Part shown: positions 33,469 to 44,165 of the stretch, piece after piece
Layout: each line of letters starts with the position of its first letter
How positions within the stretch are numbered: position 1 is the stretch's first letter
Assembly (NCBI GenBank): GCA_039090855.1
Contig: CM076995.1
Coordinates: 117,428,770 to 117,492,769, forward strand
Source: Macrothele yani
Lineage: Eukaryota; Arthropoda; Arachnida; Araneae; Macrothelidae
Direction of reading: 5' to 3'
Length of the DNA stretch: 64,000 nt
The notes under the pieces: generated by a model
Told to the model about the DNA's origin: nothing
The model's database searches: none
What the model saw: only the letters and a program-made list of their open reading frames with translations
Made by a program: the position numbers and the translations under genes

Positions 33469-33684
33469 CCGGTGGCGCAGTGGTCTAAGCGATGGTTTTT
33501 GATCAATCGTCCATGTAGGGTCCGGTTTGAATCCCGGTAAGGCATGGATGTTGTGCTTGTCTTACGGCACTGGCTCACTCCTTTCCCTGGAACCAGTGAC
33601 CCGAAATTAGGGACGGGCGACTGCTTGTAGCCCATTGAGTTCCTCACGGCGGTCTTTTAAATCTCCAATAAAAAAAAAAAAAAA
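33469..33684 (+). repeat. SINE family A inserted in tandem array
   Basis: Full-length copy from CGCCCCGGTGGCGCAGTGG to CTCCAATAAAAAAA. Head, B box (worn to GGTTTGAATCCCGG), body and tail are all present. Flanks GCCTCCT and GCTCCT suggest a short worn target duplication. Confidence 0.8.
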
Positions 33685-33767
33685 TAGATGCTCCTAACCA
33701 CGAAAAACATTATTTCTGGTTTTTTTTTTTTTTTTTCTTTGTTTCGTTTCGGGTTTGTTTTTTTTTT

Positions 33768-33988
33768 TTTTTTTTTGATTGGAGGTTTACCGACCACCGT
33801 GAGCAACTCAATGGGCTATAAGCAGTCGCCCGTCCCTAATTTAGGGTCACTGGTTCCAAGGAAGGGAGAGAGCCAGTGCCGTAAGACAAACACAACATCC
33901 ATGCCTGACCGGAATTCGAACCGGGACCCCTTACGGACGAATGATCAGAGGCCAGCGCCTTAGACCACTGCGCCACCGGGGCGGCTAT
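33768..33988 (-). repeat. SINE family A, full-length minus copy
   Basis: On the minus strand: CGCCCCGGTGGCGCAGTGGT, CTAAGGCGCTGGCCTCTGATC, B box GGTTCGAATTCC, body, then CTCACGGTGGTCGGTAAACC and an A-run complementary to the T-runs at 33720-33777. It lies tail to tail with the 33469 copy. Confidence 0.85.
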
Positions 33989-34501
33989 TTCGGGGTTAAA
34001 CTGCCACATTGAACAACTCTGAGGACTATAAGAAGTCTCCCGTCCCTAATTTAGGGTCACTGGTTCCAGGGAAAGGACAGGTCAGGGTCAATTTGTGAGT
34101 ACCACTTCCTTAACCCCTTTACCATGAAAACCAATATTTATGGGGTTTTATTTTTCGTTTTGTTTTATTTCAGGGTGAAATTGCCACCTTGAACAACTCT
34201 GAGGACTATAAGCAGTCCCCGTCCCCAATTCATGGTCACTGGTTCCAGGGAAGCGACAGGTCAGGGTCAATTTGTAAGTGCCACTTTCTGAACCCCCAAA
34301 CCAGGAAAAACATTATTTATGTGGTTTTATTCCTCGTTTTGTTTTGTTTCAGGGTTAAACGGCCATCTTGATTAGCTCTGATGACTATAAGCAGTCGCCC
34401 GTCCCTAATTTAGGGTAGCTGGTTCTAGGTAAGGAACAGGTCACGGTCAATTTGTGAGTACCCCTTCCTGAAACCCCTAACCAGGAAAAACATTATTTAT
34501 G

Positions 34502-34538
<37 letters not shown>

Positions 34539-34803
34539 AGGGTTAAACGGCCACCATGAACAACTATGAGTCGCCCGCCACTAATTTAGGGCCACTGGTT
34601 GCAGAGAAGGGACAGAGGCAGGGTCACCGTGCAAGCACACCAGTAATGTCTCATTCGGACTCGCACCGGAGTCCATCCCGAACGAATGGTTAGAGTCAAG
34701 GGACTAAGTCTTCTGGGCCGCACCTGTGGGAATTTCTTTATGAAATTTATGCGCGTAAATCTTGTGAGTAGTGCAGCCAGTGATAATAACTTCCAAATAA
34801 ATA

Positions 34804-36340
34804 CACTGCCGGACAATTGCTAAGGACGGATGACAATAGCAACGATAGCAACCATAAAATGGAAGGCAGGAAAATGTGGAAATTAGCATAAGTGCGGGAT
34901 ACAGTAAGACGTGTTGTGCTTATGCAAATTTTGGATTGCCGAATTTTTTCGTGACGTCATAGCGCTGATAAGAGATAAAGGATTTGACACGTATTGACCG
35001 TTGTTGTTCAAACGCAAATTTGAAAGGGAAAGAATCAATTGACGAACTTGCAATTTTCAGTATATCTTCCCGACATCATCTAGATGATTTTACGCGTGGC
35101 CGTATTATTGGCAAGATTGGAAAAGGGCGAAAAATAACAGATGTTGCCAGGGAGTTCGACGTCAGCCACAGTGTTGTTTCAAGGCTTTGGAAATCATTTC
35201 AAACAAATGGAGAGTGTAGCAAACGTCACGGGGGAGGTCGTGTTCGCAGTACGACACCTGCAGAAGATCGGTACATAGTGCTATCAACAAAAAGACACCG
35301 GCGCAGCACAGCTAGTGAGGTAGCAAATCAGTTTATGGCTGCTACTGGCAAGCGAATCTCCCGAAAAACTGTCGCCAGATGTTTGCATGAAGGAGGACTA
35401 TACACCCACCGTCCAGTTGTGTGCATCCCATTATCCAGACGTCACCGTACCGACGGTTTGCAATGGTGCCATCAACATCGCAATTGGACGGATAACGACT
35501 GGTCTGCTGTCCTCTTCTCAGATGAGAGTAGATACAGTCTATCGTCTGATTGTCGACGACAACTGATCTGGCGTGATAGTGGTACTGCATATTGTCCAGC
35601 AAACATACAGGAAAGGGACCGATATCCGATATGTACTGTCATGGTATGGGTTGGCATCATGATCAATGGCCGTACGTCCCTCTATGTGCTTCCAACTGGG
35701 ACTATGACTGGCCAACGATACATTAATGATGTTCTGCTACCTCATGTTCGCATGTACCGTGGTGCTGTCGGTGATAGATTCATTTTCATGGACGACAACG
35801 CAACATGTCATCGAACAGTCGCAGTCCAAGAGTGTCTTGAGAGCGAGGATATTCAACGCCTCGTATGGCCAGCACGTTCTCCAGATCTGAATCCCATTGA
35901 AAATGTGTGGGATGCTATGGGGAGGAGTCTTGCTGGTCGCCAATGCCCTCCAATAAACAAGGACACCCTCATCCGTGCACTGACAGAGGAATGGGATAAA
36001 TTACCCCAACAGCTGCTTGATAATGTTGTGCAAAGCATGACACGACGTGTGGAATCTTGCATCGCCCTCCATGGTGGCCATATCCCGTATTGACATCTTA
36101 CGCCGGAACGCCTGAGGACGGTAATTGCATTTTTCACGTTTACGTATTCTGCACAAAATGGCTTGTTTGTCCCTTGAACACGTTCCAACGCCTTCTGGAT
36201 TTCAGAGCACGATAAATTGTCTTTCTTTTAATATCCTGGCATTCTGACATTATTTTATTTCACTTGGCATCCAACCACACTTACTTTTTTATGCGCTATA
36301 TAGCAGTTTATGATCCGTCCTTAGCAATTGCCCAGCAGTG
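34804..36340 (+). mobile_element. Tc1-like transposon with long open gene
   Basis: The 1537-base element lies between TA at 34802-34803 and TA at 36341-36342. Its inverted repeats of about 30 bases read CACTGCCGGACAATTGCTAA and CACTGCTGGGCAATTGCTAA, then GGACGGAT, with three mismatches. It has both termini and an uninterrupted frame covering the entire transposase. Confidence 0.93.
35047..36093 (+). pseudogene. Tc1-like DD34E transposase, open frame without ATG start
   Basis: The frame is open from 34972 to TGA 36091. The conserved protein begins near 35047 by alignment with the sister copy at 3774, giving about 348 residues. Domains in order: two helix-turn-helix regions (FDVSHSVVSRLWKSFQ and GKRISRKTVARCLH), linker GGGRVRST, then FSDESRYSL, FMDDNATCHRT and SPDLNPIENVWD. 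I count 34 residues between the second aspartate and the glutamate. All three catalytic residues are present. No ATG occurs where the sister gene has MANRQSS; the position reads CTTGCAATT, and the next in-frame Met lies past residue 90, inside the DNA-binding region. It is therefore probably silent unless an unusual start is used. Confidence 0.85.
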
Positions 36341-36393
36341 TAAATGTAGGAAACCATCAACTGTAAGTTCATAATAACTCTTTATAACGTATG

Positions 36394-36591
36394 TTAATGG
36401 GCGGTCTTAGTGAAGGCAGAGCAAGTTCAAGGAAGTCATGGGAGGATCAGATGCAGGAGTGTCTGCATGATAAAAAGATTATGAGTATGAAGTATAGAAG
36501 ATCTTGTGTACGTCGTGTGATAGATGTCAGTGAAGCCCGAGTTGTGTGTCAAGATCGATGTAAATGGAGAAGTTTGATACGGCAACAGTAA
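36394..36591 (+). pseudogene. Non-LTR retrotransposon reverse-transcriptase C-terminal fragment
   Basis: The 66-codon frame reads GRASSRKSWEDQMQECLHDK, then CQDRCKWRSLIRQQ and a stop. This fits the C-terminal tail GR..RKRWEDQ...DL......DR..WR.L... common in RTE/CR1-like endonuclease-reverse transcriptases. Nothing upstream resembles the polymerase core, because the Tc1 element at 34804 lies there. Confidence 0.45.
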
Positions 36592-36699
36592 GTAAATAGG
36601 TAGAAAATTGGATTGTGGGTTTCACGCCACTTACAATAATACGATATAATACATTAATATATATTTTTTAATCCGTTAATAGGCGTAAAATTACAAAAT

Positions 36700-36750
36700 T
36701 ACACAAGTTTCGCAAGCTTTCACTGCCAATGGGCAGCTTCTTCAGGTTTC
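36700..36750 (-). other. Hammerhead-like core motif (tentative)
   Basis: On the minus strand: CTGAAGA (36739-36745), a stem CTGCC/GGCAG closed by loop CATT, then GAAA (36718-36721). This is the order CUGANGA, stem II, GAAA of hammerhead ribozymes. A convincing stem III with the cleavage triplet is not clear, so function is doubtful. A related but weaker arrangement lies in both arms of the foldback at 25081-25624. Confidence 0.25.
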
Positions 36751-37057
36751 TGAATATAGGCACTTAACAGAAACAGATGAAGAATAAATGCAAATGTCAA
36801 AATTTTAAAATCACTTATAGCATGAGACTCGTATTACGCCGGGCGCTCATTGATTGTCCAGCGAGCTCTTAATGCCTAAAACTTTGTGCCGATAACTGAA
36901 ATTTCAGTAGTTATGTCTGTGTTACACACGTCACTACCTGATGTAATCTCGATTGATTTAACTGATTGATGATGAGTTAAAAATTTATCTGGCAGTTTGT
37001 ATTTCTTTGTGGAGCTAACCTTGGAATCTCAGAGAACAGCTTAGTGAAATGTATGTA

Positions 37058-37205
37058 ATGTGACGTACCACAGAGATGAAAACATGTGTCAAGACCACAA
37101 ATCTGCAGCGAGATATTCTGTCTGCGTAGCTCAGTTGGGAGAGCGGTTTACTCCGGAGTAAGGGGACACGAATTCGATGTCCGTCGTGGACAAACTTGTG
37201 TTTTC
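37058..37205 (+). repeat. SINE family B
   Basis: It begins TGTGACGTACCACAGAGATG and enters CTGCGTAGCTCAGTTGGGAG with the loop CTCCGGAG and a worn B box (GAATTCGATGTCC). It ends CGTCGTGGACAAACTTG. The anticodon loop is again six bases. Confidence 0.65.
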
Positions 37206-37469
37206 ACGGTATGTATGTACGATAACCGTCTTTCCATTAGATACCAAAATATTTCCTTTCTCTGCCGTTTCTCTTCTTCTTTTTCGGAGCAGTGCGTGCG
37301 ACAGAGGAGCGTCATACATTTGTCGTCAAAACCACCTATAGAATAACGATGCTCAAATAAAGCAAATTATTTTGTGTCTCGCGATGCACACGCAAAAAGA
37401 GATAATTCTCAAGTAGGTGTCAATAGCAGACAACACACGCTGACACGAGGTCACATTTTGATTTAATTC

Positions 37470-37790
37470 CTGAGTAATGACCGATTCAAATGTTGTGAAA
37501 GTGTCTTCACACAATTTCAAAAGAATAAAACTTTCAGCATTCTGAAATTCCTGAGTAATGACCGATTCAAATGTTGTGAAAGTGTCTTCACACAATTTCA
37601 AAAGAATAAAACTTTCAGCATTCTGAAATTCCTGAGTAATGACCGATTCAAATGTTGTGAAAGTGTCTTCACACAATTTCAAAAGAATAAAACTTTCAGC
37701 ATTCTGAAATTCCTGAGTAATGACCGATTCAAATGTTGTGAAAGTGTCTTCACACAATTTCAAAAGAATAAAACTTTCAGCATTCTGAAA
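37470..37790. repeat. 81-bp tandem repeat, 4 copies
   Basis: Units start at 37470, 37551, 37632 and 37713 with CTGAGTAATGACCGATTCAA. The first three are identical as far as I can check and the fourth is complete except its last bases. The unit itself contains a small inverted pair (TTGTGAAAGTG against CTTCACACAA). The 27-codon minus-strand frame running through it follows from 81 being a multiple of three. Confidence 0.9.
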
Positions 37791-37799
37791 TTTCTGACG

Positions 37800-38828
37800 G
37801 AAGAACGATATTCAAAGTCCCAAAGTTATTTTTTTTCCCGAAAAGTTTAAATATCATTCACACAAAGAACAAAAACAGAAAGGAAAAGAAAGAATAAACA
37901 CATCTCACTTCTAGACATGAAAATTACTTGTCACGTGCTATCTGGATGTACAACTGTGACTTAAAATAAGGAAATACGTGCATAAAGCTATCCCGTACAA
38001 AATAATTTTCCATTCGACGCCTATTTATAGATAGGACATATTACGAACAAAAAGCACACTATCGAGTACGTAAAGTGAATCCAACGTTTCATAACAAGCC
38101 AAAGAAATAGCATTCTGAAATTATTTTAAAGACCAATTTTTAGCTTTTAATAAGATTTGGCAATCCGTATGGGTGATTTCTGTCGCGTTGGGGGACTGCT
38201 TACAGCTCACAGCGAAGTACTCACGGCATTCGTCAAACCCCAAACCAGAAAAGAACTTAGTTATCAATGCCACGTAACAAATTAAATTTATTTTTATTTA
38301 TTTTTTTTTCTTTATTGTTCCACAAGGATTAAAGAAATCCCTCACTTCTCTTTTCATTTCCTTCTCAGCTACTGTTGCAACACTTAGGCTCTTCTCCGGG
38401 GAAAATCTTAGATTCAAATAAACTGTTTATTATCCCCAAGGAACCGAATAGTGAAAAACTAAATGTTTTGTCTTCAAATCCGAAAATTACTGATTACACA
38501 TCGATAGTCACGGTCTTTTGAGCACAAGTCCATTCGACACTGAAATGTCATTACTGTTTAGGCATTTGTAAACACACACATGCATGCTACTGGAAAATTT
38601 GTTGTGACACACGCATACACGCATGCACATTGCGAAGTCAGTCGAGCACATCCAGCAAGCATGGAATAACATTCCGCTGGTGCAAAACCGGCGCAGTCAA
38701 AACAAGAGAATGACGGAAAATGTTCTTTCAGTAGAAAGTGTTACCTGCAACAAATAAAAAGAGCATTTTATATCTACAATTCAATGATTTTTGAATGTGA
38801 GCACTAAGATTTTCTTAAATTTATAATA
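37800..38828. other. Spacer with one SINE-A tail fragment
   Basis: At 38170-38250 worn SINE-A tail blocks are visible (GGGGGACTGCTTACAGCTCA, then GTACTCACGGCATTCGTC). Otherwise nothing is recognised. Confidence 0.45.
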
Positions 38829-40239
38829 CACTGCTGGCCACCCAAAATGCAACACCAAGAAGGAAGCATCCGATTGGCCTGAAATTCGCAGCATGCGTCG
38901 CCTGCAAGAGGACATGCAAACGATTAGCATTGCAGAGCATATACAAATCATGTGCGCCCGACACGCCACCGAGAAACACTATAAGAAGGGTGCACAGAAC
39001 GCGGGGTGTAAGTAGTGGAAGTGTGTTGTGCTGCCGGACCTGTGCATGGAAAGCTTGCTGATGCCTCGTCGCAGAATATGACAGTCATTCCAGCACCTTT
39101 CGGAGTTCGACAGAGGACGAATAGTGGCTTATCGCGACAGCGGTTTATCGTACCGAGACATCGGCACCCGTGTGGGACCACATCCAGCCAAAGTGAGGCG
39201 AGTATGGATTCGGTGGGTGCAGGAGGGACGGACGGACCGACGTGAGCGATTGCCGCAGCCGCGGCACACCACCGAACGATAGGACCGGCATGTTGTGCGG
39301 CGGGCATTGACGGCTCGCACCGCCACATCACGAACGTTAGCGAAGAAATTAGGGTGTGTTGCGCAACAACCTGTGTCAGCACGTACCGTTCGACGTCGTC
39401 TGCAGGAGCGGGGACTTGTCGCACGGTGCCCGTTGCTCCGATTAACATTGACGCTATACACCACCTGCGAGTGCGGCGGCAGTGGGCCGTTGACCGCCGC
39501 ACCTGGACTACGGAATGGCACGACATTGTCTTCTCCGACGAATCCCGCTTCTGCCTGCAACACCACGATGGTCGGATCGCGCGTGTGGCGGCACCGCAGC
39601 GAGAGACTGTATGACGCCTGCATTATGCATCGCCATACCGGTCCGTCGCCTGGCGTTATGGTTTGGGGCGCAATTGGATATGACACCCGCACCCCTTCTG
39701 GTACGCATCGCCGGTACACTCAACAGTCACTGCACCATCTCCGACGTTTTGGAGCCTGTAGTCCTCCCTTACCTGAAGGACCTGCCAGCGGCCACGTTTC
39801 AACAGGACAATTCACCCGCACGTGGCACGCATCGTGCAACAATTCTTCACGGCCCACCAGGTGTCACTGCTGCCGTGGCTCGCCTGTTCTCCCTATATGT
39901 CCCCCATCGAACACGTCTGGTCGCTGATCGGCAACCGAGTGGCCCGGCAAGCACCACCCAAGACTACGCCTGATGAACTGTGGCAACGTGTGGAAGCAAC
40001 CTGGACCGACATACCCCAAGCCCACATCCAAAGCCTCTTTTGTTCGATGCCGCGGCATTTAGCGGCCGTTATTGCCGGCCACGGGGGCCACACGAACTAT
40101 TGATGTCTGCGTGTTCCGCAAGTCGCACGGGCCTGTAAGCTCAATCGTTTCATCTTTGTATCTGTTGTTATGTGTCCAGTAAATCTGGCTTTGCTATCTC
40201 GTGTCCTTCTTGTTGTTGCATTTTGGGTGGCCAGCAGTG
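38829..40239 (+). mobile_element. Tc1/Tc3-like transposon (CACTGCTGGCC family), full length
   Basis: The 1411-base element is bounded by TA at 38827-38828 and 40240-40241. Its inverted repeats CACTGCTGGCCACCCAAAAT, then GCAACA, are identical for about 26 bases. It is the reference copy of a family with four members in the window. Confidence 0.93.
39061..40103 (+). pseudogene. Tc3-like transposase pseudogene
   Basis: It starts at ATG 39061 (MPRRRI) but TGA is the seventh codon; the 58824 copy has CGG there. The DNA-binding part (YRDIGTRVGPHPAKVRRVW) continues, with another stop at about 39281. Core motifs occur in shifting frames: IVFSDESRFCLQHHDGR, PGVMVWGAIGYDTR, FQQDNSPARGTHR (frame lost), then MSPIEHVWSLIGNRVARQ and the C-terminus AAVIAGHGGHTNY with TGA at 40101. 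Several frameshifts and stops, so inactive. Confidence 0.87.
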
Positions 40240-40516
40240 TAGAATAACGGAAGAACATGGTAAGCCGTGGAGTGAGAACTGTATTGCAAAGACTTTGTTT
40301 CCTTTTCAAGTATTTTATAATACTTCTTGCAAAGGAGAAGGGTCAACATACAGTGCTTTAGAACTACATCAACCCGAATTTAGTTTCCCAAGATTCTGCT
40401 GGACATGCGCAATTTTTGGTAGAAATACAAATATTTGGCTCAACAAGTTCAAGTGTATGCACTCATGGACTAAATCACTGTGACTACTTTTGTCCCATAT
40501 ATACTCGTATACACAA

Positions 40517-41816
40517 CAGCCGTTCTATAAAAACTGAGAGTAAAATCTCACAAAATGAAGAAATATACGTACAGGAAAATATATGTTATTCTTTCTCAAA
40601 GTATCTTCCCTCGGATGATGTGTAACGGTCCCATCGTTCAGTCCACTTTTCAAAGCATGTGGCGAAGGCATTTTGTGGCGATCCCTGTACAGATTGAATA
40701 ACGTCAGCATCCGTGTTGAATGTTGGGCCACGGAACTTTTCCTTCGTTGTTGGAAAGAACTTGAAATCGCACGGGCGAGGTCAGGACTGTAGACAGTTTG
40801 TGACATGATTTCAATACTGCATTTCGTAAGAAACTGTTGAACACAAGCAGCCAAATGTGGCCGAGCGTTATCATGGTGTACGGTCCACTTGCCCACCATT
40901 TCCGGTTGCGTAATCGGAATGTGTCGTCGCAGACGCTTCAAAACAGAAATGTATTACTCAGCATTCACAGTAATTTGTGGAGGAACAGCTTTCTGGTAGA
41001 TTACATCTTTATGATAAAAAAAAATTATCATCATTACCTTCTCAGCTGATTTGGTTTGGTGAACTTTTTTCGGAGGAGGCGAGCCTGTGTGTTTCCAGAC
41101 ACTCGTTGCCCGCTTCGTGAAGCGGTCGAAATAGTGGACCCATGTTGCATCGGCAGTTTCACTGTGTTTAGAAAGTTTGGATCCTTTGCAATAATTTGTT
41201 TCCACTCATGACACACCTGAACTCTGGCTAGCAGCTGTTTTCTCGTCAGGTGACAAAGTACCCATCTGGAACACAAAAGATGCGGGAGTAATTTGTAGCG
41301 TAGAATGCGGAATACCGACGTTTTTCAAATATTAGTTAACGCCGCTATGTCTTCTCGTGTCATTTGTCGATCTAGCAGGACTGCCCAAATAGTATTTATA
41401 ATACGCTCCGTAACAACACTTTCAGGTCGACCAGGCCTAGGAGCGAATTCTGTCGACAAATGCCCTTTTTTGAAATCGTGGTGCCATCTAAAAATCATTG
41501 ACTCACTCAAACATTTATCTTTGTATGATTTTTTCATTAAATCAACTGTTTTTGGAGCCGTTTTAGCCAAACGATATTATAATTTAATCGCACAAGGCAT
41601 TTCACTGCTTAACATTTCATCACTCACCTCCATAGCTGTATTTTGAAATGCAGACGTACCTTAAACAACTGCGCAGTAACAAAAAGAATTGTTTGCCACG
41701 GCTAATAACTGTTGCCATAGATACTTCCTTAATTCAGTTAGCCGTCTGCGTGGTTATTTCCCCCTTCGCACAGTTACTAACTCAAAAAAATTACTCTCAG
41801 GTTTTATGGAACGGCC
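40517..41816 (-). mobile_element. mariner-like transposon
   Basis: Inverted ends read AGCCGTTCTATAAAAACTGA (left) and GGCCGTTCCATAAAACCTGA (right, inward), both followed by GAGTAA. TA dinucleotides flank both sides, although the outermost few bases differ, so the tips are approximate to about 6 bases. The gene inside is on the minus strand. Confidence 0.75.
40588..41633 (-). pseudogene. mariner transposase pseudogene (DD34D type)
   Basis: It starts at ATG 41633 (MEVSDEMLSSEMPCAIKL), followed by a TAA, then LAKTAPKTVDLMKKSYKDKC and the helix-turn-helix MIFRWHHDFKKGHLS. Later parts in other frames: LTRKQLLARVQVCHEWKQII, WTVHHDNARPHLAACVQQFL (second catalytic aspartate) and VYSPDLARA, where the expected PCD or PSD is lost. 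The C-terminus FATCFEKWTERWDRYTSSEG ends at TAA near 40588. The position of the lost third aspartate would be 34 residues after the second. Several frameshifts and the missing residue make it inactive. Confidence 0.8.
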
Positions 41817-41843
41817 TTTCTATATATATGTATACTGTATATA

Positions 41844-43068
41844 CACTGAAGAGCAATTGAATTAGAGACAGCTGGCGTTATGCAAATGTGGCGCTGTGGA
41901 CGCCCTGTAAACGGGAACGACATGACGTATGCAGCGATCCGACAATAGAAGGAGTGATGCGACGGGAATCAGTAAGAGTCGGACGCAGTATGGGTAAGAC
42001 GAAGGATCTAAGAGCATTTGATCGTGGGCAAATTGTCGGGGCCCGACGAACGGGTCACTCCACCTTGGAAGTCGTGCAGGCACTGGGATTTTCACGAGCC
42101 ACTGTGTCACGGGTGCACCGCGAGTACATCGAATCCAGTAAAACCATCCCTGCAAGTGCCAACTGCCGTGAACAACAGCGTGTGGATGAGCGGGGTCATC
42201 GTCGGCTAGCCCGCATTGTAACAGCGGATAGACGGGCCACAGTGCAAGAAAAAGAAATCACTCGGCAATTTACACTGGTGCACAAAACCGTGTAAGCAGC
42301 CACACCATCCAGAACCATGTCCTCGCTATGGGGTACAGATGCCATCGTCCTACGAGGATACCGCTGCTGACCACACATCACAGGGTGCAAAGATTAGCAT
42401 GGGCGCAGGAACATCGCCACTAGACCCTAGACATGTGGGAAAATGTTGCCCGGACTGATGAGTCGAGATTCGCGTTGGTACATGCGGATGGCAGGATACG
42501 AGTACGGCGCAAACCACATGAAGCGATGGACCCTTCTTGCCAGCAGGGTACTCTTCAAGCTGGTGGGAGTGGCATTCTCGTCTGGGGACTGTTTACGTGG
42601 ACTGAAATGGGACCCCTGGTACGTGTGACATCGTCCCTCACAGGTCAATGTTACCGGGATGTCCTGGACGACCGTTTGCTCCCGTTTGTGCGTCTTCAAC
42701 ATCCTACTGGGGACCTGATCCTGCAACAAGACAATGCACCGTGCCATCGCTGCCCAATTGTATCCGAATGGTTGAATGAACACTCCACCGACGTGACCTC
42801 GCTTCCTTGGCCAGCTAGGTCACCTGACCTCAATCCCTTCGAGCAGATCTGGGATGCCATCGAGAGAGATGTTGGAGGCTCTGGACCCCCTCCCATCAAA
42901 TCTTCGTGAACTGTGAGAGCTTGTTCAGGGGTCATGGATCCATATGGCTTCCCAACGCTCCCGGTGTCTTGTCGAGTGCATGCGAAGACGAATCGCCGCC
43001 GTTATCAGGTCGAAAGGTGGTGTTACAGGTTACTAGACAGGTTTGTCTAATTCAATTGCGCTTCAGTG
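41844..43068 (+). mobile_element. Tc1-like transposon, DD36E type
   Basis: The 1225-base element is flanked by TA at 41842-41843 and 43069-43070. Its ends read CACTGAAGAGCAATTGAATT and CACTGAAGCGCAATTGAATT (inward), one mismatch, then AGA. The truncated minus copy at 21979-22826 belongs to the same family. Confidence 0.92.
41990..43036 (+). pseudogene. Tc1-like DD36E transposase pseudogene
   Basis: It starts at ATG 41990 (MGKTKDLRAFDRGQIVGARR). The helix-turn-helix (HSTLEVVQALGFSRATVSRV) is followed by an insertion in VQEKEITRQ and a TAA at 42295. After a worn linker the core is open from 42433 for 158 codons: ARTDESRFALVHADGRIRV, QAGGSGILVWG, LQQDNAPCHRCP and SPDLNPFEQIWDAIE. I count 36 residues between the second aspartate and the glutamate, the DD36E spacing described for the Incomer group. 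A final shift near 42880 and a TGA interrupt the C-terminus (CMRRRIAAVIRSKGGVTGY, TAG 43034). Confidence 0.87.
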
Positions 43069-43117
43069 TATATAGCGCTCTCAAGCTGTGTCAGTTCTCC
43101 ATTACAAAGCCCGTGCA

Positions 43118-43745
43118 ATGGAGAAAGGGAAGGACTTGTCGCAGTTTGAGCGACGAATGTTATAGGAGCATGGTAGGCGATATCCAGTCTTAAAAACTGC
43201 AGGTATTGGCTATTCGAAGGCCGTTGCAATAAAGGTGCGGCTGGAATGGTCCGCCACCACTGGTTAACTATCGAGGTGAATGCTGGTAGGTACGTGTTGT
43301 CCGAAGCAATAGACAGATCATGATCCCTCAGTAAACGGTAGACTAGACCCATGGCTCACACGGAAACGTTTCCAAGCATACAGCTCAGCGACCGCTCTTG
43401 CACATGGGAATAAGTAGTCAGCGGCAGCTCTTGCACATTGGAAGAAGTAGTCAGCGGCCAGTTCATGTGCCCACGTTGAAGATTCGTCACCGACAATTCT
43501 GTCTGCAGTGGGAACCGGAACAATATAGCTGGACATCGAACCACAGGAAAATATTCGCCTGGCTCCATGAGTCTAGATTCCAACTCCAAAATCTCTATGA
43601 AAGGGTCCCTATTCGACGCAGCGCGGGTGAAGAACTGCAACCCGGATTGCACGGTTGGACGAAAACAAGTTGGTGGTGGCGGTATCACAGTATCGGGATT
43701 GATCTGATGGACATGAGAGTCCCCTCTTTCCAGTTGACTACACTT
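43118..43745 (+). pseudogene. Tc1-like transposase fragment
   Basis: It starts at ATG 43118 (MEKGKDLSQFERRM, then a stop). Downstream pieces read FCLQWEPEQYSWTSNHRKIF, AWLHESRFQLQN (DESRF with D to H) and a glycine-rich region before GIDLMDM. They match the Tc1 order WT..W....WSDESRFQL. No inverted repeats are recognised, and the second and third catalytic motifs are absent. It lies 50 bases after the 41844 element but is a different family. Confidence 0.65.
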
Positions 43746-44165
43746 TCACCCCCAGATCCTACTTAGGAATTCTTTCGGTCCAAATGTTGCCCTATACAGT
43801 GACGATGTGTTCGAATAGCACTGAAATATTTCAGCTTCCGTAATTTTTTCAATTTCAAAGGCTTGTTATTTCCAGAATATAAATTAAAATTCAGAATAAT
43901 TGAGTAATACACATTTCACACACCAAAAGTATTGTTGTGAGTTTTTTGCTTTTTTTTTTTCATATCATGCCTGTGCTTGTGCGTGTGCATGTGCGTGCGT
44001 GTGTGTGATGTAGTCGCATGGTAACGGAATTTGCTGGGTGATGTGGGTGGGAAATGCATGATTCGAGCTCTGTACCTCTGCCCTCCGACATTGTACCCTG
44101 CCTAATCCTCCCCGCTCGCTCCTGATGTCTCGTGCAATCTGCAGACCCAGATTGATCGACTCATA

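Larger units (their letters stand above)
33405..34740. repeat. Tandem array of ~180-bp units containing a SINE-A tail
   Basis: Units at about 33996, 34175, 34354 and 34543 each contain GGTTAAACNGCCACCTTGAA, CTCTGAGGACTATAAGCAGT, CGTCCCTAATTTAGGGTCAC and then GGTCAATTTGTGAGTACCAC, TTCCTGAACCCCTAACCAGG and AAAAACATTATTTATG. The first part is SINE-A tail in reverse; the second is not SINE. The second part also occurs at 33415-33465 and resumes at 33690 after the SINE at 33469, so the array once began near 33405. The last unit has a T-run of about 30 bases at 34507-34536. Confidence 0.7.

Noticed and set aside
37353..37763. 136-codon minus frame with a 27-residue repeat
   Set aside because: It is created by the 81-bp tandem repeat; the repeat unit has no coding signal of its own.
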